Source of the DNA: Gammaproteobacteria bacterium
GTDB taxonomy: Bacteria > Pseudomonadota > Gammaproteobacteria > Pseudomonadales > Pseudohongiellaceae
NCBI GenBank assembly: GCA_007571115.1
Contig: RKSA01000218.1
Span: 1 to 8,137 of the forward strand
Length of the DNA: 8,137 bases
Direction: 5' to 3'
Both the position numbers and the translations under genes were made by a program. Below are positions 1 through 5,485 of the stretch, piece by piece; within the stretch, counting starts at the first letter, position 1; each line of letters begins with the position of its first letter. Under the pieces are notes generated by a model that searched no databases, had not been told where the DNA came from, and saw nothing but the letters and a program-made list of their open reading frames with translations.

Positions 1-2
1 GC

Positions 3-770
3 TATCTCATTGCCGGCTCGCCGCTTGCCTCGTGGCGTGCCCTGGCTGCGGTGCCCGTGGTCAACGAAGACGATTCGATGGCGACCGCCGAGCTTTGCCT
101 CGGCGAAAACGACGATCTCGCTGACCTGGTGGCGAACCTCGTCAAAGCCGAGGTCATGGTGATCCTCACCGACCAGGACGGGCTCTTCGACGCCGACCCG
201 CGCAAGAATCCCGAAGCCTCGCTCGTCGAATTCGCCCGGGCCGGCCAGGCCGGGCTCGAAGTTCTCGCCGGCACCGGCAGCAGGCTCGGCCGCGGCGGAA
301 TGATTACCAAGCTTTCGGCTGCCAGGCTCGCGGCGCGTTCGGGTGCGCAGACGATCATCGCCAACGGTCGCGCTGCCGAGGTGCTGCTGCGCCTGCGCAA
401 GGGCGAGCCGCTTGGCACCTGGCTCGGCGCCGACCGCGAGCCGGTGACGGCGAGAAAGCAATGGCTCGCGGGGCAGTTGACCTTGCAAGGCTCGCTGCGC
501 CTCGATGCCGGTGCGGTATCGAGTCTGCGCAGCCATGGCAGCAGCCTGCTCGCGGTGGGGGTCACGGCGAGCAGCGGCAAGTTCCAGCGCGGCGAAGTCG
601 TCGCCTGTCTCGATCCGGCAGGGAGGGAAATTGCCCGGGGGATGGTCAACTACGCGAGCGGAGAAGTCGCGAAACTACTCGGCCAGGACAGCGCGCGAAT
701 CGCCGAACTGCTTGGCTATGCCGGCGAAGAGGAGCTCATCCACCGCGACAATCTGGTGCTGACCGGCTAG
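3..770 (+). CDS. proB: Glutamate 5-kinase, 3' part (5' end outside window)
   Basis: ATP-dependent phosphorylation of L-glutamate to glutamyl-5-phosphate, the first step of proline synthesis in the cytoplasm. About 255 codons are present and the family is usually about 370 residues, so roughly the first 115 residues lie before the window. The frame stays open from base 3. The amino-acid kinase domain shows a NEDDS segment (family NENDT), GENDDLADLVANL (family GDND), VILTDQDGLFDADPR, and the glycine-rich GRGGMITK motif followed by AA. From about base 450 the rest is a C-terminal PUA domain (GSLRLDAGA, then GKFQRGEVV, GREIARGMVNY, HRDNLVL), the usual two-domain ProB architecture. The first visible residues (YLIAGSPLASW...) align without gaps to the family YLNAR...LL segment but are divergent. 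The gene ends in TAG 14 bp before the convergent rpsT stop. The GTG at 51 is internal and not the true start. Confidence 0.93.
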   Translation, partial: YLIAGSPLASWRALAAVPVVNEDDSMATAELCLGENDDLADLVANLVKAEVMVILTDQDGLFDADPRKNPEASLVEFARAGQAGLEVLAGTGSRLGRGGMITKLSAARLAARSGAQTIIANGRAAEVLLRLRKGEPLGTWLGADREPVTARKQWLAGQLTLQGSLRLDAGAVSSLRSHGSSLLAVGVTASSGKFQRGEVVACLDPAGREIARGMVNYASGEVAKLLGQDSARIAELLGYAGEEELIHRDNLVLTG

Positions 771-784
771 ACGCGATAGACGGG

Positions 785-1048
785 CTACTGCAAGGCCCTG
801 ATCGCCGCATTGAGCCGGCTCTTGTGCCGCGCCGCCTTGTTCTTATGGATGATGCCCTTGTCGGCCATGCGGTCGATGACCGGAACCGCGTTGCGGTACG
901 CTTCGCTGGCAGCCTGATGGTCGCGGCTTTCGATCGCCGCTTGAACTTTCTTGATCGAGGTTCGCACCATCGAGCGAAACGAGGCGTTGTGCCGACGCCG
1001 CTTTTCGCCCTGCCTGGCGCGCTTGCGTGCCTGAGGGGAATTTGCCAA
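785..1048 (-). CDS. rpsT: 30S ribosomal protein S20, TTG start
   Basis: Primary 16S rRNA-binding protein of the small ribosomal subunit. From the TTG at 1048-1046 the product is exactly 87 residues, the same length as E. coli S20. It begins with the family N-terminus (M)ANSPQARKRARQ and continues through basic EKRRRHNASFRS, then KKVQAAI, and the C-terminal GIIHKNKAARHKSRL. A longer reading from an ATG at 1132 would add an unrelated tail and is rejected. A strong Shine-Dalgarno (GGAGGAA, minus strand, 1061-1055) lies 6 nt before the TTG. In E. coli rpsT also starts with UUG, and this weak start is needed for autogenous translational control by S20; I infer the same control here. Transcription likely starts near 1094 from the promoter annotated separately. 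The gene converges on proB and diverges from murJ. Confidence 0.97.
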   Translation of the reverse strand: MANSPQARKRARQGEKRRRHNASFRSMVRTSIKKVQAAIESRDHQAASEAYRNAVPVIDRMADKGIIHKNKAARHKSRLNAAIRALQ

Positions 1049-1067
1049 GGAGAGTTCCTCCGTGCCG

Positions 1068-1086
1068 GGGGCATTCGAACCGCCCC
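1068..1086 (-). promoter_or_regulatory. Hairpin in the rpsT mRNA leader
   Basis: In the predicted rpsT leader, GGGGC (minus strand, 1086-1082) can pair with GCCCC (1072-1068) around a 9-nt loop containing TTCGAA. The Shine-Dalgarno at 1061-1055 follows 6 nt later. A structured leader beside a UUG start would suit translational autoregulation by S20, but the stem is short and the regulatory role is inference. Confidence 0.35.
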
Positions 1087-1100
1087 GAAAAAAGTGCGAC

Positions 1101-1129
1101 ACTATGCCGTTTTCGCCTGCCCATGTCAA
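1101..1129 (-). promoter_or_regulatory. Sigma70-type promoter of rpsT
   Basis: Read on the minus strand, a perfect -35 box TTGACA (1129-1124) is separated by exactly 17 bp from a -10 box CATAGT (1106-1101, four of six consensus bases). The start of transcription would fall about 1093-1095, giving a leader of about 46 nt before the TTG start of rpsT. The -35 box overlaps the proposed ATG of murJ at 1123-1125. Confidence 0.8.
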
Positions 1130-2781
1130 CAATTCCGGCCAATGATCCCGTCCCTGTGAACGCGACTGAACCTGGCATGATCGAATCTGGCGCGACCCGA
1201 TCTGGCACGACCGAATCCGGCACGGTCGCCGCAGCCGATTCGAGCGCCGACGAACGATTGCTCAAGTCCAGCGGCGTTACGGGCTCGATGACGATGCTGT
1301 CGCGGCTGCTCGGTCTGGCGCGGGACGTCGTCATCGCCAGGCTGTTCGGTGCCAGCGAGGCCGTCGATGCCTTTCTGCTCGCGAACAAGATCCCCAACTT
1401 CATGCGCAGGCTATTTGCCGAAGGCGCTTTCAATCAGGCCTTCGTTCCGGTGCTTTCGGAGTATCGCGCCAAGCGCAGCCACGCCGACGTTCGGCAGCTC
1501 GTCAACGCCGTGGCGGCCGAACTCGGCGGGCTGCTCAGCGTGATCACGGTCTGCGCCGTCGCTGCGGCGCCGCTGCTCGCCATGGCGCTCGCCTACGGCT
1601 TCCTCGACGAACCAGCCAAGTTCGAGCTGTTCGTGCAGATGTTCCGCATCACCTTTCCCTATCTGCTGCTGATCTCGATGACCGCGATGTGTGGCGCGGT
1701 GCTGAACAGCTATGGCCATTTCGCGGTGCCGGCGATCACTCCGGCGATGTTGAACGTGTCGCTGATCGGCTGTTCGCTGCTGCTCGCGCCATGGCTCGAC
1801 GAACCTGCGCTGGCGCTCGCCTGGGGAGTGCTGATCGCCGGATTCGCGCAGTTGCTTTTCCAGTTGCCGTTCCTCGCCAGCATCCGCCTGCTGCCTGTGC
1901 CGCAGCCGAGCCGCGGCCACGAGGGAGTCGCGCGAATCAAGCGATTGATGCTGCCGGCGCTGTTTGGCGTCTCGGTGAGCCAGATCAACCTGCTGCTCGA
2001 TACCGTGATCGCCTCCCTGCTCGTCACTGGCAGCGTGTCATGGCTATATTATTCCGACCGCTTGATGGAGCTGCCCCTCGGCGCCTTCGGCGTTGCCATC
2101 GCCATCGTTGTCCTGCCGAGCCTGTCGCGCAAGCACGCCAGCGAGTCGATGGACGAATTCTCCGCAACGCTCGACTGGGCGACCCAGCTCGTCTGCCTGA
2201 TCGCGATTCCCGCGACCCTGGCCCTGCTGCTGATCGCCGAGCCCCTGCTCGTCACGCTGTTCCACAATGCCAACTTCACCGCCTTCGACATCGAGCGCTC
2301 CGCAGCGAGCCTGCGCGCCTATGCCGCCGGGCTGACGGCATTCATGGCGGTGAAGATTTTCGCTCCCGGCTACTATGCTCGCCAGGACACGCGAACTCCG
2401 GTGCGGATCGGCGTGCTCGCGATGAGCGTCAACATGGTCCTGAACCTGGCGTTCTATCTGTCGGGTTTTGCCCACGTCGGGCTGGCGCTGGCGACGAGCC
2501 TCGCGGCGATGCTCAACGCCGGTCTGCTGCTGCATGGCTTGCGCAGCGCTGGCGCATTGCGTTTCCAGCCCGGCTGGAAGCGGCTCGGCTGGCAGATGCT
2601 CGCAGCCAACCTTGCCATGGTCGCGGTCCTGCTGGCCCTCGCCGGGCCGTGGCAGCAATGGCTCGAATGGACTTTGCTCGAAAGAATCGGCAGACTGGCC
2701 CTGCTCGTCCTCGGCGGCCTGCTCGTCTACCTGGCAAGCCTGTACCTATGCGGCCTGCGCCTGCACCACGTGTCACGATGA
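1123..2781 (+). CDS. murJ: Lipid II flippase MurJ (MviN), with N-terminal extension
   Basis: Integral inner-membrane protein of the MOP superfamily that moves lipid II to the periplasmic face for peptidoglycan synthesis. The conserved protein starts at about residue 46 (LLKSSGVTGSMTMLSRLLGLARD) and is about 507 residues, close to E. coli MurJ (511). It has a run of hydrophobic segments consistent with the family's 14 helices. Conserved cavity and functional motifs are present: SR at 60-61, RD at 67-68, MRRLFAEGAF with R95/R96, then LMLPALFGVSVSQINLLLD, and WLYYSDRLME with R313. The first 45 residues are polar and built on a pentapeptide repeat that the usual family members lack. The start is uncertain: ATG 1123, GTG 1156 and ATG 1177 are all in frame, none has a good Shine-Dalgarno, and the rpsT -35 box overlaps the ATG at 1123. 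I list the longest plausible form. The gene is not followed by ribF as it is in many gammaproteobacteria. Confidence 0.93.
   Translation: MSTIPANDPVPVNATEPGMIESGATRSGTTESGTVAAADSSADERLLKSSGVTGSMTMLSRLLGLARDVVIARLFGASEAVDAFLLANKIPNFMRRLFAEGAFNQAFVPVLSEYRAKRSHADVRQLVNAVAAELGGLLSVITVCAVAAAPLLAMALAYGFLDEPAKFELFVQMFRITFPYLLLISMTAMCGAVLNSYGHFAVPAITPAMLNVSLIGCSLLLAPWLDEPALALAWGVLIAGFAQLLFQLPFLASIRLLPVPQPSRGHEGVARIKRLMLPALFGVSVSQINLLLDTVIASLLVTGSVSWLYYSDRLMELPLGAFGVAIAIVVLPSLSRKHASESMDEFSATLDWATQLVCLIAIPATLALLLIAEPLLVTLFHNANFTAFDIERSAASLRAYAAGLTAFMAVKIFAPGYYARQDTRTPVRIGVLAMSVNMVLNLAFYLSGFAHVGLALATSLAAMLNAGLLLHGLRSAGALRFQPGWKRLGWQMLAANLAMVAVLLALAGPWQQWLEWTLLERIGRLALLVLGGLLVYLASLYLCGLRLHHVSR
1162..1221 (+). 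repeat. Four imperfect 15-bp tandem repeats in the murJ 5' end
   Basis: Units at 1162-1176, 1177-1191, 1192-1206 and 1207-1221. The last three end in TCTGGC, TCTGGC and TCCGGC; the first is the most diverged (CCTGGC). Each unit is one in-frame pentapeptide: ATEPG, MIESG, ATRSG, TTESG. The period equals five codons, so copy-number changes would keep the murJ frame. ATG 1177, one of the candidate murJ starts, opens the second unit. Confidence 0.8.
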
Positions 2782-2808
2782 CGGTTGCAAAAAAACGAAG
2801 CCACAATA

Positions 2809-2901
2809 TCACTCCCTCCTTGAGGGGGAGTCGCAGAGAGCAAGCCGCAGGCGCAGCTCGATGCGGTGGGAGGCTGGAAGTTCCATGGAAGGGGAGGGTG
2901 A
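2809..2901. repeat. Palindromic, MITE-like intergenic element
   Basis: In the murJ to DUF2007 spacer, TCACTCCCTCC (2809-2819) and the reverse complement of 2891-2901 (TCACCCTCCCC) form an imperfect inverted repeat (9 of 11 positions) bounding about 93 bp. Inside are a hairpin at 2811-2831 (ACTCCCTC with GGGGGAGT, one G-U pair), a CCGCA/TGCGG pair (2845-2849 with 2862-2866) and the perfect 10-bp palindrome TTCCATGGAA (2881-2890). The style matches short dispersed intergenic repeats with CTCCCTC...GAGGGGGAG ends found in many proteobacterial genomes. Only one copy is in this window, so mobility or repetition is inference. No T-tract follows the hairpin, so it is not a standard terminator. Confidence 0.5.
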
Positions 2902-2926
2902 CCTTGCGGCACCTTGTGGAAACCCC

Positions 2927-3247
2927 ATGAAAAGAGTGTTCAGTTCAGAAAACGTCATCGACGTCTGGCAGATTCGCAATCTGCTCGAAGTCGCGGGAAT
3001 CAAGGCGGTCGTGAAAAATGCCGACATGATGTCGGCCTATGGCGAGACTCCCTTCGTCGAGAGCTGGCCCGAGGTCTGGGTCGAGCATTCCTTCGACTAT
3101 CTTCGCGCCTTCGACATCGTCGATGAATACCTTTACGGCGAGGATGACCACCGCCCCGACTGGCGCTGCCCGCGCTGCCGGGAAGCGAACGGCGCGAGCT
3201 TCGCGATCTGCTGGAACTGCCAGACTCCTTCGCCTTTTCAGGATTGA
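2927..3247 (+). CDS. DUF2007 protein with C-terminal zinc-ribbon-like Cys4 motif
   Basis: 106 residues, no signal peptide or membrane segment. Residues 1-70 match the DUF2007 pattern: MKRVFSSEN at the start, then a helix with RNLLEVAGIKAVVKN, GETPFVESWPEVWVE, and a final helix ending FDIVDEYLYG. The domain resembles small ferredoxin-like, PII-like folds and is sometimes labelled a putative signal-transducing protein; its function is unknown. The tail carries C81-x2-C84 and C95-x2-C98, a likely zinc-binding ribbon. The start fits the family N-terminus. An in-frame ATG at 2885, inside the palindromic element, would add 14 residues and cannot be excluded, because the Shine-Dalgarno before 2927 is weak (GTGGAAA). 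The stop lies 1 bp from the stop of the convergent aminotransferase. It follows murJ on the same strand after 145 bp and may share its transcript. Confidence 0.8.
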   Translation: MKRVFSSENVIDVWQIRNLLEVAGIKAVVKNADMMSAYGETPFVESWPEVWVEHSFDYLRAFDIVDEYLYGEDDHRPDWRCPRCREANGASFAICWNCQTPSPFQD

Positions 3248-3259
3248 ATCAGGGCGAAG
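3228..3259. terminator. Candidate bidirectional hairpin at the convergent gene junction
   Basis: CTTCGCC (3228-3234) pairs perfectly with GGCGAAG (3253-3259). Inside it TTCA (3237-3240) pairs with TGAA (3245-3248) around a GGAT loop, giving a two-tier stem. It spans both stop codons of the DUF2007 gene (3245-3247) and the aminotransferase (3251-3249), so it would form in either transcript. There is no T-tract on either side, so it is not a canonical intrinsic terminator; it may instead stabilise the 3' ends or be chance. Confidence 0.35.
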
Positions 3260-4451
3260 TTCGCAGCAGCACCGCGAGCGAGCGAGTCAGATAACCGATA
3301 TTCGCCTCGTTGACTCCGGCAACATTGATCCGGCCCGACTTGACGAGGTAGATGCCGTACTGGTTCACCAATGCCTCGGCCTGCTCGGGGCTCACTCCGA
3401 GGAACGAGAACATGCCTTTCTCGCGCTCGATGAAGGAGAAATCCCGGCCAGTTCCGGCCGCAGCGAGGCGTTCCGCGAGGGCGCCACGAAGACCGTTGAT
3501 TCGCTCGCGCATCGCCGCGAGTTCGGCTTCCCAGCTCGCGCGCAAGTCGGAGTTTTCGAGAATCGTCTGCACCACCGCAGCGCCATGGTCGGGAGGCATC
3601 GAATAGCTCGCCCGGGCGATCGCCGCGAGCTGGCTCGCTGCGGCCTTGGCGACGGTTGCCGAGCGGCAAATCACCGACAGCGCACCCGTGCGCTCGCGAT
3701 ACAGGCCAAAGTTTTTCGAGCACGAACTAACGAGCAGCAATTCGGGAAGCGCTTCGGCGAGCAGGCGCACTCCCGCCGCATCGCGCTCGATGCCGTCGCC
3801 GAGCCCCTGGTACGCCATGTCGATCAGAACCGTGAAGCCATTGGCGAGGGCGAGTTCGCGCAGGGCCAGCCATTGCTCGCGGTCGAGGTCGGCGCCGCAG
3901 GGGTTGTGGCAGCAGCCGTGCAGGAGCACGACGTCGCCGCTCGCGGCCTTGCCGAGGCTGTCGATCATCGCGTCGAAGCGCAAGGAATGGGAGTCGAAGT
4001 CGTAATACGGATAGTGGGCGATACCGAGCCCGGCGGCGCACAACAGCGGCACGTGGTTGGGCCAGCTCGGGTCGCTCACCCAGACCGTCGCGCCTGCATT
4101 GGCCCGGGCGAGAAATTCGGCCGCCAGCCGCAGGCCACCGCAGCCGCCCGGTGTCTGCAGGCTCGTCCTGCGGCTGCCTAGCGCTCCGGCCAGATCGGCG
4201 CCGAAAGCGAGTTCGGCGAGCGCCTCGTTGAAGCCCGTGGCGCCGGCAGGGCCGACGTAGGCCTTGCTGTCTTGTTTGGCGAGCAGCGTCCTTTCAGCCT
4301 GCTTGACTGCGGCCATGACCGGTGTCTTGCCGTGTTCATCCTTGTACACTCCGGCACCGAGGTCGATCTTGTCCGGGTTGGGGTCGGCGCGATACGCTGG
4401 GGTCAGTGCCAGAATCGGGTCTGGCGGCAGTGGTTGCAATTCGTCAAACAT
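3249..4451 (-). CDS. Aspartate/aromatic amino acid aminotransferase (class I, PLP)
   Basis: Cytoplasmic, pyridoxal-phosphate-dependent transfer of amino groups between aspartate, tyrosine or phenylalanine and 2-oxoglutarate. The 400 residues fit the AspC/TyrB subfamily Ia length. The N-terminus reads DPILALTPAYRADPNPDKIDLGAGVYKDEHG, followed by YVGPAG (the cofactor-phosphate tyrosine region), TPGGCGG and WVSDPSWPNH. LLHGCCHNPCG carries the pyridine-ring asparagine loop, DMAYQGLGDG the aspartate, and SCSKNFGLYRERTG the Schiff-base lysine K246. The substrate-side arginines lie in IARASY and SGRINVAG. The loop reads HNPCG where the family usually has HNPTG. Sequence alone does not separate AspC from TyrB specificity, so no symbol is given; the wording is closest to the broad aromatic type. 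The ATG overlaps the folD stop by 8 bp (shared span 4444-4451), with GAGG about 8 nt upstream, indicating translational coupling to folD. Confidence 0.95.
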   Translation of the reverse strand: MFDELQPLPPDPILALTPAYRADPNPDKIDLGAGVYKDEHGKTPVMAAVKQAERTLLAKQDSKAYVGPAGATGFNEALAELAFGADLAGALGSRRTSLQTPGGCGGLRLAAEFLARANAGATVWVSDPSWPNHVPLLCAAGLGIAHYPYYDFDSHSLRFDAMIDSLGKAASGDVVLLHGCCHNPCGADLDREQWLALRELALANGFTVLIDMAYQGLGDGIERDAAGVRLLAEALPELLLVSSCSKNFGLYRERTGALSVICRSATVAKAAASQLAAIARASYSMPPDHGAAVVQTILENSDLRASWEAELAAMRERINGLRGALAERLAAAGTGRDFSFIEREKGMFSFLGVSPEQAEALVNQYGIYLVKSGRINVAGVNEANIGYLTRSLAVLLRTSP

Positions 4452-5334
4452 CGTCTTGCCTCGTCCTGTTGCGATACGCCTTGAGCGTGTTTTGCAGCAG
4501 CGATGCGCGGGTCATCGGCCCGACTCCGCCGGGCACGGGGCTGATCCACGAGCATTTCGGCGCGACTTGCGCGAAATCGACGTCGCCGACGAGGCGGAAG
4601 CCCGAAGGCCGGCTCGAATCGGCAAGCCGGGTCGTTCCGACATCGACGACCACCGCGCCTTCCTTGACCATGTCGGCGGTAACGAAATGCGGCTTGCCGA
4701 TCGCCGTGATCAGCACGTCGGCGCTCGCGCAGAGCTTCGCCAGCCCGCGAGTGCGGCTGTGGGCGATCGTCACCGTGCAATTGCCGGGCCGGGAATTGCG
4801 TGATAGCAGGATCGACATCGGCGTACCGACGATGTTGCTGCGCCCGAGCACCACGCAATGCCTTCCTTCGGTCTCGATGTCGTGGCGCGCGAGCAGTTCC
4901 ATGACGCCGTTCGGCGTTGCCGGCAGGAAGGCCGGCTTGCCGAGGCACATCAGGCCCACGTTCGACGGGCCGAAGCCATCGACATCCTTCGCCGGGTCGA
5001 TCGCCAAGGTGATCTGGTGCTCGTCGACGTGCCCGGGCAAGGGCAATTGCACGATGAAGCCGTCGACGGCATCGTCGGCATTCAGTTCGGCGATCAGGGC
5101 GAGCAGCTTGGCCTCGCTGGCGTCGGCACCGAGCCGCGTCACGGTCGAGTTGAAACCGACTTCGTCGCAGTCGCGAACCTTGTTCGCGACATAGGTCTCG
5201 CTCGCGCCATCGTCACCGACGAGCACCGCCACCAGATGCGGTGCGCGGAGCCCCTCAGCAAGCAACTGCCGCACCTGCGCAGCGATTTCAGCACGAATCT
5301 GCCCAGCGCAGGATTTCCCGTCGAGTATCTGCAT
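4444..5334 (-). CDS. folD: Bifunctional methylene-THF dehydrogenase/methenyl-THF cyclohydrolase
   Basis: Interconverts 5,10-methylene-, 5,10-methenyl- and 10-formyl-tetrahydrofolate using NADP, supplying one-carbon units for purines, formyl-methionine and thymidylate. It has 296 residues, a little longer than E. coli FolD (288). The catalytic domain shows SETYVANK with Y48 and the essential K52, then QLPLPGH at 96-102 and KDVDGF with D119. The nucleotide domain shows VVLGRSNIVGTP at 161-172, VVVDVGTTR and the terminal PVPGGVGPMT. Where E. coli has PCTPRG this protein has PATPNG (138-143), and it carries SRNSRPGN and a SGFRLVGDVDF insertion typical of Bacteroidetes-type FolD. It is first in a two-gene minus-strand operon with the aminotransferase, with a good extended -10 promoter just upstream. 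Confidence 0.97.
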   Translation of the reverse strand: MQILDGKSCAGQIRAEIAAQVRQLLAEGLRAPHLVAVLVGDDGASETYVANKVRDCDEVGFNSTVTRLGADASEAKLLALIAELNADDAVDGFIVQLPLPGHVDEHQITLAIDPAKDVDGFGPSNVGLMCLGKPAFLPATPNGVMELLARHDIETEGRHCVVLGRSNIVGTPMSILLSRNSRPGNCTVTIAHSRTRGLAKLCASADVLITAIGKPHFVTADMVKEGAVVVDVGTTRLADSSRPSGFRLVGDVDFAQVAPKCSWISPVPGGVGPMTRASLLQNTLKAYRNRTRQDDV

Positions 5335-5362
5335 TGCCCACCCTGCCTGAAGATGAAAGCCC

Positions 5363-5371
5363 AGTATAGCA
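5363..5371 (-). promoter_or_regulatory. Extended -10 promoter of folD
   Basis: On the minus strand, TGC followed by TATACT (-10 at 5368-5363, TGC at 5371-5369) makes a strong extended -10 element about 30 nt before the folD ATG. The expected transcription start is near 5356. The hexamer 17 bp upstream is not close to TTGACA, as is usual for extended -10 promoters. It would drive folD and the coupled aminotransferase. Confidence 0.6.
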
Positions 5372-5444
5372 CTCGCCTCCCATGGAAGAGGGCTGATATT
5401 GGGGCTTTTCGGGGTCGTGTAGCTAGCGGGTGGGCGATTTCGTG

Positions 5445-5450
5445 TACAAT
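5445..5450 (+). promoter_or_regulatory. Possible -10 box for the aroC-leuCD operon
   Basis: TACAAT at 5445-5450 matches the -10 consensus at five of six positions and lies 35 bp before the aroC ATG. No convincing -35 box is seen 16-18 bp upstream (the region reads AGCTAGC), so the promoter would be weak or activator-dependent. The start of aroC has no clear Shine-Dalgarno. Confidence 0.4.
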
Positions 5451-5485
5451 TTGGCGGTTTTGGTTGGACTGGCGCGGGTTTGCGG

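Noticed and set aside
1..60. Frameshift at the left edge of proB
   Set aside because: The divergent residues align gap-free with the family in the same frame, and the other two frames show no ProB-like sequence.
771..784. Shared terminator between proB and rpsT
   Set aside because: The 14-bp gap and nearby sequence show no convincing stem or T-tract.
785..1132. Longer S20 starting at an ATG at 1132
   Set aside because: The extra 28 residues match nothing in S20 and would begin upstream of the predicted transcription start. The TTG at 1048 gives the exact family length and has a strong Shine-Dalgarno.
2811..2831. Rho-independent terminator after murJ
   Set aside because: The hairpin is good but no T-run follows on either strand, so it is listed as part of the palindromic element instead.
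1689..2930. 413-codon plus-strand frame inside and beyond murJ
   Set aside because: It overlaps the conserved membrane protein in another frame, is Arg/Ala/Pro-rich, and has no recognisable domain.
3039..4181. Long plus-strand open frame opposite the aminotransferase
   Set aside because: It is antisense to a clearly conserved enzyme, has an Arg/Ala/Gly-rich composition with no recognisable domain, and arises from GC-rich third positions.
5480..5485. TTG at 5480 as the aroC start
   Set aside because: It adds only two codons, and the ATG at 5486 matches the family N-terminus (MAGNSIG).
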